Shown: positions 1 to 6,772 of the stretch, one piece after another
Numbering within the stretch: position 1 is the first letter of the stretch
Layout of the letters: each line of letters begins with the position of its first letter
Assembly (NCBI GenBank): GCA_021740025.1
Contig: JAIPAN010000057.1
Coordinates: 1 to 7,044 of the forward strand
Source of the DNA: Sphingobacteriaceae bacterium
GTDB lineage: Bacteria > Bacteroidota > Bacteroidia > Sphingobacteriales > Sphingobacteriaceae
Reading direction: 5' to 3'
DNA length: 7,044 nucleotides
Notes under the pieces: generated by a model
The model's input: only the letters and a program-made list of their open reading frames with translations
Told to the model about the DNA's origin: nothing
Database searches by the model: none
Program-made: the position numbers and the translations under genes

Positions 1-2957
1 TTAGCAGTATTAACCTTTCTACCTACGCACAAGATGAGGTAAATAGCGCCTATAAACACGGTTTAGAATTACTTGAAAAACGCAAATATGTTGCGGCGGA
101 CCAACAATTTAGCCAGGTACAAAAAAACGGGAAAGAGAGAGAATTAAGCCTTTTACAAGAGAATGCCGCCTTTTACCAAGCACTTTGTGCCATAGAATTA
201 GGAAAAGTTGATGCTGAAAATCTATTCCTCGAATTTGTAAACACACATACCGAGAATACCCTCAGCCAACAAGCCTATTATCAACTCGGGCGCACCTACT
301 TTGCAAAAAAAGATTACAGCAAAACCATCAATTGGCTAACTAAAACAAGTGCAATAAACTTGCCAGCAAGCCTGGTACCAGATTATAATTTTAAACTAGG
401 CTATGCCTATTTCGAAAATAAAGAATATGTAAAAGCCGAACCCCTTTTTGGTCAGCTTAAAAACGGCACTACGACCTATGTCGAGCCGGCAACCTATTAC
501 TATGCCTACATCAATTACCTTAATGCCGACTATACCACAGCCCTTAAAGAATTTGAACGATTGAAAGGCTCTAAAACTTACGAAGACAGCTATCCCTATT
601 ACATTTCCGCTTTATATTTCTTAGATAAGCGCTATAACGATGTGTTAAGCTATGCTTTACCCCATATAAAAAACATAAACGCCAAATACGAAACGGAGTT
701 ATTGCGCATTATTGCAGCCTCTTACTTTGCCAATTCAGCCTATACCGATGCGGCAAATTACTACCAACAATTTCAAGATAAAGACAATGGACAAACCCAA
801 AATAACCAAGATAACTACCAAATTGGCTATGCCGCCTTGCAATTAAAAAACTACCCCAAAGCCATTGCCGAACTCGAAAAAATAGAAACTGCCGATGAAT
901 TTTTTCAAAGCGGTATGCTTGCCTTGGGTGAATCGTTTTTGGCAACAGGAAATAAGCAAGGGGCTCGTAATGCATTTTTTAAATCTGCAAAGGTTAATTA
1001 CGATAAGGATATACAAGAAGAAGGTGCCTTTAATTATGCCAAACTATCCTATGAGTTGGAGTTTCACCAAGTTGCTTTAGATGCTACCCAAGAATTTATT
1101 AGCAATTACCCTTATTCAAAAAAAATAAACGAAGCCAAAACCCTCTTGGGCGAAATTTTATTGACTACCAAAAATTATAAAGACGCTATCGATATTTTGG
1201 AGAGTATTCCTAATAAAAATAAGGATGCCCAAGAAGTTTATCAGAAAGTATGCTATTACCGTGGTCTAGAATTTTATAATGAACGTGCCTTTCAGAACGC
1301 TATATCGGTGTTTATGCGTTCTAACAAATGGGCGGTTGATGAAGAAGTTGCCGCTTTGGCTACCTATTGGATGGCCGAATCGATGTACGAGGTGCGGAAA
1401 TTTAGCGAAGCCATTGATAAGTTTCAAGCATTTTTAACGATGCCTGCTGCTCGTAAAACTGGGGTATATAATTTTGCCAATTATGCCTTAGGCTATGCCT
1501 ATTTCGAAGATGAAAATTATTACAAATCTGCCTTTTACTTTGAAAATTTCTTACAAGGAAAAGACATCGATGAAAATACGAAGAACGATGCTAGCCTACG
1601 ATTAGCCGACGCTTATTTTGTGCAAAAAAATTACCCGAGCGCTTTGTTGAACTACAATAAAATCATCGAAAATGCTTCATCTGGCGAAGATTATGCCCTC
1701 TTTCAACGAGGCATGATACAGGGTTTACAGGGAGAAAATGATGCTAAAATTGCCACCCATGAAGCATTGTTAGCCAAATACATTGGCTCCAACTATGCCG
1801 ATGATGCTAGCTTTGAAATTGCAAATACGTATTTTATAAAAGGCGATTTTGAACGTGCAAAAACGGATTTAAACGCCCTCCTTTCAAAATACCCACGAAG
1901 CAGTTATGTAGCCCGAGCGCTGGTAACTATTGGTTTGGTGCAATACAACCAAGATGCGAATGACGCTGCCTTAGAAACCTTTAAAAAAGTAGTAAATGAG
2001 TATTCGGTTACCGATGAAGCCCAACAAGCCTTAGCCGCTATCAAAAACATTTACATGGATAAATCTGATGCTGATGGCTATTTAGCCTATGCCAACACAA
2101 CCAATATTGGTAATTTGAGCGTAGCCGAGCAGGATAACTTAACCTTTCAGGCAGTAAACAACCGCTTCACCAACGGCGAAACACAAACAGCTGTAGATGC
2201 GGTTGATGCCTATTTCGATAAATTTCCGAATGCTATACACACCAAACAAGCCCGTTTTATACGAGCAGAATGTTTGGTTAAACTACAAAAACCCGATTTA
2301 GCTATTCCCGATTACGAATTCATTTTAAACGATTGGACGAGCGATTACACCGAACTAGCACTCATAAGCATTGCTAAAATTTATTTAAGCCAGAAAAAAT
2401 TCAACGAAGCCATTGTACATCTAAAAAAACTAGAACTTACTTCAGAGTACCGAGCTAACTACGGTTTTGCGGTAAACAACCTCATGGAGTCGTATGCTAG
2501 TTTAAAACAAGCCGATGAAACCTTAAAATATGCCGAATTGGTAAAGAATTTCGAAAAATCATCTGAAGAAGATAAGTTAAAAGCCAATCTATTTGCTGCT
2601 AAAGCCTATTTACTTAAAAACGATTTAGCCAGTGCATTCCCAAATTTTAAAGAAGTAAGCGAAAAAACGAAAACCATTTTAGCGGCCGAAGCCCGATATC
2701 AAATGTCCGCCATTCAATTTCAGCAAGGAGAATTTAAGGCTGCGCAACAAACTGCATTTGATTTGATTAAAAACCTACCCTCATTTGATTATTGGGTAGC
2801 CAAAAGTTTTCTGCTCCTGGCCGATACGTACTTGGCCTTAAAAGATGAATTCCAAGCAAAAAGTACGCTACAAAGCATCTTAGATAATTACACCGGCAAC
2901 GATGAAATTATACCCGCTGCAAAAGAAAAATTAGAGGCCCTAAACAAAAAGAACTAG
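1..2957 (+). CDS. Large secreted tetratricopeptide-repeat (TPR) protein, 5' partial
   Basis: This reading frame is open from the left edge (first full codon at 3) to the TAG at 2955-2957, giving 984 visible residues. No ATG occurs in the first 119 codons. The visible N-terminus reads like the end of a signal peptide, STYAQ followed by DEV, so the true start is probably only 10-20 codons upstream; the in-frame TTG at 360 is not a credible start. After the signal peptide come TPR-type helix pairs along the whole length. Clear units are GLELLEKRKYVAADQQF (about 20-36), LGRTYFAKKDYSKTINWL (about 92-109), LGYAYFENKEYVKAEPLF (132-149) and LGYAYFEDENYYKSAFYF (496-513). The last unit, near LADTYLALKDEFQAKSTLQS, resembles the conserved tail of roughly 1000-residue TPR proteins of Bacteroidota. 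No enzyme domain or membrane segment is visible. A periplasmic scaffold is inferred; its partner is unknown. The next gene starts one base after the stop. Confidence 0.93.
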   Translation, partial: SSINLSTYAQDEVNSAYKHGLELLEKRKYVAADQQFSQVQKNGKERELSLLQENAAFYQALCAIELGKVDAENLFLEFVNTHTENTLSQQAYYQLGRTYFAKKDYSKTINWLTKTSAINLPASLVPDYNFKLGYAYFENKEYVKAEPLFGQLKNGTTTYVEPATYYYAYINYLNADYTTALKEFERLKGSKTYEDSYPYYISALYFLDKRYNDVLSYALPHIKNINAKYETELLRIIAASYFANSAYTDAANYYQQFQDKDNGQTQNNQDNYQIGYAALQLKNYPKAIAELEKIETADEFFQSGMLALGESFLATGNKQGARNAFFKSAKVNYDKDIQEEGAFNYAKLSYELEFHQVALDATQEFISNYPYSKKINEAKTLLGEILLTTKNYKDAIDILESIPNKNKDAQEVYQKVCYYRGLEFYNERAFQNAISVFMRSNKWAVDEEVAALATYWMAESMYEVRKFSEAIDKFQAFLTMPAARKTGVYNFANYALGYAYFEDENYYKSAFYFENFLQGKDIDENTKNDASLRLADAYFVQKNYPSALLNYNKIIENASSGEDYALFQRGMIQGLQGENDAKIATHEALLAKYIGSNYADDASFEIANTYFIKGDFERAKTDLNALLSKYPRSSYVARALVTIGLVQYNQDANDAALETFKKVVNEYSVTDEAQQALAAIKNIYMDKSDADGYLAYANTTNIGNLSVAEQDNLTFQAVNNRFTNGETQTAVDAVDAYFDKFPNAIHTKQARFIRAECLVKLQKPDLAIPDYEFILNDWTSDYTELALISIAKIYLSQKKFNEAIVHLKKLELTSEYRANYGFAVNNLMESYASLKQADETLKYAELVKNFEKSSEEDKLKANLFAAKAYLLKNDLASAFPNFKEVSEKTKTILAAEARYQMSAIQFQQGEFKAAQQTAFDLIKNLPSFDYWVAKSFLLLADTYLALKDEFQAKSTLQSILDNYTGNDEIIPAAKEKLEALNKKN
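397..1508 (+). repeat. Pair of exact 20-bp direct repeats inside the TPR gene
   Basis: The sequence TAGGCTATGCCTATTTCGAA occurs exactly at 397-416 and again at 1489-1508, in the same reading frame, encoding LGYAYFE in two TPR units 364 residues apart. A shorter relative, GATGCCTATTTCGATA, lies near 2205-2220. This is best explained as the remnant of duplication or codon-level similarity between TPR units, not as a mobile or regulatory repeat. Confidence 0.8.
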
Positions 2958-2958
2958 C

Positions 2959-4614
2959 ATGAAGCCTACCTATAAACTACTCATATTCATTTTAGGCAGC
3001 CTATTGGGCACTGCCAGTTTGCATGCACAAGATAAACCTGTAGAGAAAAAACCTGAACCCAGTGGAACCCTTTCAGAAGAAATTGAGGTAGTGCGCCCAT
3101 ACAAACCCGAGCTGGCCAATGCAGCTAAAATTCGCAGAAACCCCGAGTTAACTACCGCTCCTGTGTTTAAACCTGTTTTAAGCTACCAAATTTTAGATCG
3201 GAAATTAGAACTAAATACAGATATACGCCAATTGCAGTACCAACAAATAGCCGAGCAAAAACCACCTAGCCTCACCAATAATTACCTTAAACTTGGTGCA
3301 GGTACGTTAAAAACAGGTCTAGCAGAACTATACCTCAATACAAAGCGCAACGAAACTTCACAAGCTGGTTTAGCTTTCACTCATTTTTCGGCGCAAGACA
3401 AATTACCAAAACAACAATTCTCCAAACAGCAATTCGAGGCATTTGGCAAAAATATTGGTGCCAAATATGTGCTTTCGGCAAGGGCTAATTACAACCGGTT
3501 GGGCACCTATTTTTATGGCTTCGATCCAATTGTACTCCTAAATCCAAATCCGGCCAAGCAAGCCCTACAAGCTATTCAACTGCAGGGCGACTTAGACAAT
3601 AAATTTGTGGAAGGCGATAAAAAATGGGCCTATAACCTAAGTTTACAAGCCGATCTTTTTAGCAATGCTACTCAAGGCAAAGAAAACAACGTAGGCATTC
3701 ATACTTCGCTAAGTAAAACTGTAAATCATTTCAGTTTTGGACTAACTACCAAGCTCGATTTAAGCTCCATAAAACAAGGAGCTAGCATGTTAGCTAACAA
3801 TCTCGTGAAAGCTAACCCCTATGCAGAATACAGTAAAGACGATATAAACATACGTGTAGGCCTAAATATAACACAAGAGTTTGGACAAATTTCTAGATTA
3901 AGCACCCTCCCTTCGATTGAATTTAGTGCACCGCTATCTGGTAAAGAGGTTTTCTTCATCGCAGGTTTAAAAAGCGATGTTGTTAAAACCTCCCTTTTCG
4001 AATCTTCCTTTGTTAATCCCTATTTGGGCGGCAATCAAGCTATTCAAAACAGCATCACTAAATCAGATTTTTTTGCTGGCATAAGCGGAAATTTTGGCCC
4101 TAGTGTAGGATTTAAAGCCAAAGGTTTTTTTAAACGGATAAATAATTTGCCTTTATTTGTTAATAGAAGCAGTGATTTGAGCAGCTTTGATCTGATTTAC
4201 GATGCAGGAACTAGCCAACTAACAGGATTCAACATAGACCTACACATTCAAGCCTCGGATGTATTCGGTTTAGAAACTAGCTTAGAAAGCATCAACTACA
4301 AATTAGCTACAGAAACAAAAGCATGGTTCAGACCGAACTTTAGCCTAAACTCAGCCTTACGTGCACAAGTAAACGCAAAAACAGCCCTTTCGGCAGGATT
4401 AAACTACCGCGGACAAAGCTATGGCAAACTAGCAAATCTGCCAGTAAGTATAAAAGGATACCTCAACATGGACCTCGGTGCTACCTACCAAGTTCACAAA
4501 AAATGGTCGGGCTTTGTACAAGCAACCAATCTGCTAGATACCAAATACCAACAATATTTGTATTACAACGGCTTTGGGCGTCAAATTTTTGGCGGAATTA
4601 GTTATTCATTCTAA
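2959..4614 (+). CDS. Outer-membrane beta-barrel protein, TonB-receptor-like but without a plug
   Basis: The product has 551 residues. The start ATG lies one base after the preceding stop and opens directly into a signal peptide (hydrophobic core about 7-20, likely cleavage LHAQ|DKP near 24), which fixes the start. A short periplasmic stretch follows, with the notable peptide EEIEVVRPYKPEL at 40-52 and basic IRRNPEL at 58-64. From about residue 108 to the end there are alternating amphipathic strands typical of a barrel. The C-terminus contains NLLDTKY (about 523-529) and ends GGISYSF with a terminal Phe. This matches the last strands of TonB-dependent receptors and the beta-signal recognised by the Bam machinery. 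The roughly 80 residues before the barrel are too few for a standard plug domain, and the protein is shorter than typical receptors. Location in the outer membrane is well supported. The substrate is unknown, and a structural or motor-coupled role is as likely as transport. Confidence 0.85.
   Translation: MKPTYKLLIFILGSLLGTASLHAQDKPVEKKPEPSGTLSEEIEVVRPYKPELANAAKIRRNPELTTAPVFKPVLSYQILDRKLELNTDIRQLQYQQIAEQKPPSLTNNYLKLGAGTLKTGLAELYLNTKRNETSQAGLAFTHFSAQDKLPKQQFSKQQFEAFGKNIGAKYVLSARANYNRLGTYFYGFDPIVLLNPNPAKQALQAIQLQGDLDNKFVEGDKKWAYNLSLQADLFSNATQGKENNVGIHTSLSKTVNHFSFGLTTKLDLSSIKQGASMLANNLVKANPYAEYSKDDINIRVGLNITQEFGQISRLSTLPSIEFSAPLSGKEVFFIAGLKSDVVKTSLFESSFVNPYLGGNQAIQNSITKSDFFAGISGNFGPSVGFKAKGFFKRINNLPLFVNRSSDLSSFDLIYDAGTSQLTGFNIDLHIQASDVFGLETSLESINYKLATETKAWFRPNFSLNSALRAQVNAKTALSAGLNYRGQSYGKLANLPVSIKGYLNMDLGATYQVHKKWSGFVQATNLLDTKYQQYLYYNGFGRQIFGGISYSF
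3076..3114 (+). other. TonB-box-like peptide segment near the mature N-terminus of the barrel protein
   Basis: Residues 40-52, EEIEVVRPYKPEL, form a short acidic then hydrophobic stretch about 16 residues after the predicted signal-peptide cleavage site. Its position and IEVV core resemble a TonB box, the strand that TonB's C-terminal domain pairs with. The assignment is inferred from position and composition only. It could equally be a conserved element with another binding partner. Confidence 0.3.
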
Positions 4615-4621
4615 GGTTTAT

Positions 4622-4652
4622 TTTGGGGTTACTTAATTAAGGCTTAAATTTA
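4622..4652 (+). promoter_or_regulatory. Possible Bacteroidota-type promoter before the HU-SPOR gene
   Basis: The 43-bp gap 4615-4657 is the only intergenic space in the window. It contains TTTG at 4622-4625 and, 19 bp further, TAAATTTA at 4645-4652. These fit the Bacteroidota sigma factor pattern (TTTG near -33, TAnnTTTG near -7) with one mismatch at the last base. The start codon is at 4658, so a transcript from here would be nearly leaderless, which weakens the case, and AT-rich DNA yields such matches by chance. No terminator hairpin is seen, so read-through from upstream is expected in any case. Confidence 0.25.
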
Positions 4653-4657
4653 CCACA

Positions 4658-5698
4658 ATGGACATCAGTAGCTACATAGCCGAATACATACGAGAAAACC
4701 CAAAATTGATTGTTCCGGGATTGGGAACCTTTACCAAAGAACAAGTTCCTGCCCGATTTGATGCAGCCAACGAACGTTTTCTACCTCCAAGCGAACGTAT
4801 TGTATTCAGTAGCAGTTATAGTGATGATTTAGCACTCCAAAAATTTATTTGTACTGCCGAAAACGCAAAACCAAAAGCCGTTGCTCAATTTATTGAGCAA
4901 TATGTGAGTAATTTAATTGATTTATTAGCCACCACCGAGGAGATAAAAATTGATGCCTTAGGCACGTTTAAACGTACTAGCACCAAACTCACCTTTAAAG
5001 CCGACGAAAGTTTAGCAAGCAACGCAAGCTACTTTGGATTAAAACCTCAAAAAGAAAAATCGGGCGTACAAGTACCATTAAAAGAAGTATCTCCCATACT
5101 AGAAGAGGCACCAATTACAGAAATACCAACAGAAGAACCCATATTAGAAACCGAAGAAGAAGAAACAGAAGAAGTTCGGGGTTTATCTACCCATAAGAAA
5201 ACTATCCTCATTTTGATCATTCTTGCACTTTCGGCATTAGCAGGTTTGCAAATTTATTGCCCAAGCTTATTAGGCCATTTATGGAATGCCCCTGCAACAG
5301 CAAATACTCCCGTAATAGATACGCTTACTACTAAAGCAGATACCATGCTTAAAGCAGACAGCACCTTACAAAGCGATACCACTGCATTGAAGCCAGATAG
5401 CGTAGTCCCAGCGACCGTTGTACCTCCAACTTTACCAAGTTTTGAGATCATTGTTGCCGCTTTCCATAAACAATCGGAAGCTGATGAGTTTATTGCGCAA
5501 TTAGCCGCACGTCAAATCAATGCCCATAGCATACAAACCAAAAGAGGGGGTTTGTTAAAAATTAGTGTGGGTACTTTTAGTGATGAAGCCTCAGCTACTA
5601 CCGAATTACAAAAAATACATCAAAATTTAGCTAAAAGCGCCTGGATTTACCGGGTTAAACCATTAAAAACCAAAGAAAATGTTTCTACTACAAATTGA
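4658..5698 (+). CDS. HU-CCDC81-like and SPOR domain membrane protein
   Basis: The product has 346 residues. Residues 1-60 or so, with VPGLGTFTKEQVPARFD at 19-35, match the first bacterial HU-CCDC81 domain. Residues about 65-130, with IDALGTFKRTSTKLTF at 98-113, match the second. An acidic linker (148-172) leads to basic THKK and a single membrane helix at about 182-200. The basic residues before the helix place the N-terminus in the cytoplasm. A Ser/Thr/Asp-rich periplasmic linker (about 215-258) then leads to a C-terminal SPOR domain (about 261-335, SFEIIVAAF to WIYRVKPLK). SPOR domains bind glycan strands stripped of stem peptides, mainly at the division septum. HU-family folds bind DNA, and CCDC81-type HU proteins have been proposed to link chromosomes to the envelope in Bacteroidota. 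A DNA-to-septum tether is therefore plausible, but DNA binding by this protein is not shown. The 3' end overlaps the ExbB gene by 20 bp. Confidence 0.9.
   Translation: MDISSYIAEYIRENPKLIVPGLGTFTKEQVPARFDAANERFLPPSERIVFSSSYSDDLALQKFICTAENAKPKAVAQFIEQYVSNLIDLLATTEEIKIDALGTFKRTSTKLTFKADESLASNASYFGLKPQKEKSGVQVPLKEVSPILEEAPITEIPTEEPILETEEEETEEVRGLSTHKKTILILIILALSALAGLQIYCPSLLGHLWNAPATANTPVIDTLTTKADTMLKADSTLQSDTTALKPDSVVPATVVPPTLPSFEIIVAAFHKQSEADEFIAQLAARQINAHSIQTKRGGLLKISVGTFSDEASATTELQKIHQNLAKSAWIYRVKPLKTKENVSTTN
5318..5401 (+). repeat. Degenerate 6-7-residue repeats encoding the periplasmic linker of the HU-SPOR protein
   Basis: Residues 221-248 place Asp at 221, 228, 234, 240 and 247, mostly followed by Ser or Thr and separated by stretches such as TMLKA, STLQS and TTALKP. 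This is a low-complexity, probably extended tether between the membrane helix and the SPOR domain. The repeat is clear at protein level and diverged at DNA level. Confidence 0.5.
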
Positions 5699-6377
5699 TA
5701 CCATTACAAAAGCTGTAGCCGATACTACAGCACAAGTTACCACCGCTGCGGCTCCAAAAGAATTGCGCTTCATCGATTTACTATTTAGTGGAGGTTGGGT
5801 AATGATTCCGCTTTTATTGCTTTTCTTTTTAGCGCTAGTAATTTTTATTGAGCGTTACCTAACCATACGAAAAGCCAGCAAAGACGAAACTAATTTGATG
5901 CAACAAGTAAAAGAAAGTATCACCGCTGGCAAACTCGATTCGGCCTTGGCAATTTGCCGTAGCAGCAACACCGCCTTGGGTCGTATGTTACAAAAAGGAT
6001 TGTTGCGTATTGGCCGCCCTATTAAAGATATAGAAGGAGCCATTGAAAATATTGGCAAATTAGAAGTATCCAAACTAGAAAAAAACATCAGTATTTTGGG
6101 TATTGTGGCCGGTATTGCCCCCATGCTTGGTTTCGTTGGAACTATTTCGGGTGTAATTAGAATTTTCTACAACATCTCTTTAACCGATAACATTAGCATG
6201 GGCACCATTGCCGGAGGATTATACGAGAAAATGATTACTTCAGCCGGTGGCTTAATTATCGGAATTTTAGCCTACGTAGCTTACCATGTACTAAACATTA
6301 TGGTAGATCGCGTTATTTTAAAGATGGAAACAGATGCTGTAGAATTTATTGATCTATTAGAAGAACCAGGACGATGA
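5679..6377 (+). CDS. exbB: MotA/TolQ/ExbB family proton-channel subunit
   Basis: The product, 232 residues, is the inner-membrane stator-type subunit that with ExbD converts proton motive force into movement of a TonB- or TolA-type transducer. A short N-terminal extension (1-35) precedes helix 1 (about 39-58). A cytoplasmic loop (about 60-135) contains AICRSSNTALGRMLQKGL, as in this family. Helix 2 (about 137-160) carries the signature APMLGFVGTISGV (147-159). Helix 3 (about 180-207) begins GLYEKMITSAGGLIIG, with Glu183 at the position of the conserved channel-lining acidic residue of ExbB. The length is normal for the family. The ATG at 5679 lies inside the preceding gene; the next in-frame Met (42) would fall within helix 1, so 5679 is preferred. 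The ExbB versus TolQ label cannot be settled from sequence alone; the neighbouring TonB-like gene favours ExbB. Confidence 0.95.
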   Translation: MFLLQIDTITKAVADTTAQVTTAAAPKELRFIDLLFSGGWVMIPLLLLFFLALVIFIERYLTIRKASKDETNLMQQVKESITAGKLDSALAICRSSNTALGRMLQKGLLRIGRPIKDIEGAIENIGKLEVSKLEKNISILGIVAGIAPMLGFVGTISGVIRIFYNISLTDNISMGTIAGGLYEKMITSAGGLIIGILAYVAYHVLNIMVDRVILKMETDAVEFIDLLEEPGR

Positions 6378-6772
6378 ATTTAAGAAGGAGAAAAAGACCC
6401 GGTGCAGAAGTGCACACCTCAGCCATGAACGACATTATGTTTTTCTTGCTGTTGTTCTTCTTAATTGCCTCTACCATTACCAATCCGAATGTGGTAAAAT
6501 TATTACTTCCACGATCAGATTCGGGACAATCGGTTTCTAAGAAAACAATCACGGTATCTATAAGCAAAGAATTAGAATACGTGGTAGACAAACAAACCGT
6601 ACCTGTAGAGCAATTAATGTCTACCCTTCAAAGTTTCCAAGGTTCTGCACAAGAATTAACCATTGTGTTGTATGTAGATAGAACCGTAGCCATTGAAAAC
6701 GTGGTAAACGTAATGGATATAGCCAACAAACTGAAAATAAAACTGGTTTTAGCCACCGAACCTAAAAACTAA
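6374..6772 (+). CDS. exbD: ExbD/TolR family biopolymer transport protein
   Basis: The product has 132 residues. A basic cytoplasmic N-terminus (MNLRRRKRPG) is followed by EVHTSAMNDIMFFLLLFFLI, in which Asp20 sits at the start of the single membrane helix (about 19-36). That Asp corresponds to the proton-carrying Asp of ExbD/TolR and is retained, so the motor should be functional. The periplasmic part (about 37-132) has the family's pattern, with ITVSISKELEYVVD (59-72) and LTIVLYVDRTVAIENVVNVMDIANKL towards the end. The length is usual. The start overlaps the exbB stop as ATGA (4 bp), which suggests translational coupling and roughly linked synthesis of the two subunits. The AAGGAG-like sequence near 6383-6391 lies inside the gene and does not precede a plausible start. 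Confidence 0.95.
   Translation: MNLRRRKRPGAEVHTSAMNDIMFFLLLFFLIASTITNPNVVKLLLPRSDSGQSVSKKTITVSISKELEYVVDKQTVPVEQLMSTLQSFQGSAQELTIVLYVDRTVAIENVVNVMDIANKLKIKLVLATEPKN

Noticed and set aside
360..362. TTG as the start codon of the TPR protein
   Set aside because: The same frame is open to the left edge of the window and encodes a signal-peptide end and TPR units before this point, so the gene starts upstream.
709..975. Minus-strand 88-residue reading frame
   Set aside because: It lies wholly inside the TPR gene, has no recognisable domain, and its composition reflects the complement of the TPR coding sequence.
895..1080. Plus-strand 61-residue reading frame in another frame
   Set aside because: It is contained in the TPR gene with no recognisable motif; a chance open frame.
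4632..4650. Possible terminator from CTTAATTAAG and TTAAGGCTTAA
   Set aside because: The arms are short and AT-rich, and no T-tract follows a stable stem, so an intrinsic terminator is not supported.
5254..5451. Minus-strand 65-residue frame with hydrophobic, Val/Ser-rich sequence
   Set aside because: It is antisense to the low-complexity linker of the HU-SPOR protein; the hydrophobic composition follows from the complement of Asp/Thr/Ala codons.
6383..6391. Strong Shine-Dalgarno-like AGAAGGAGA
   Set aside because: It lies inside exbD, downstream of its start, and the next in-frame ATG (6425) is too far away and would remove the basic N-terminus; it encodes Arg/Lys-rich residues.
5855..6591. 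Two minus-strand frames (5855-6124 and 6346-6591) opposite exbB and exbD
   Set aside because: They are antisense to two well-supported conserved genes, with no family features of their own.
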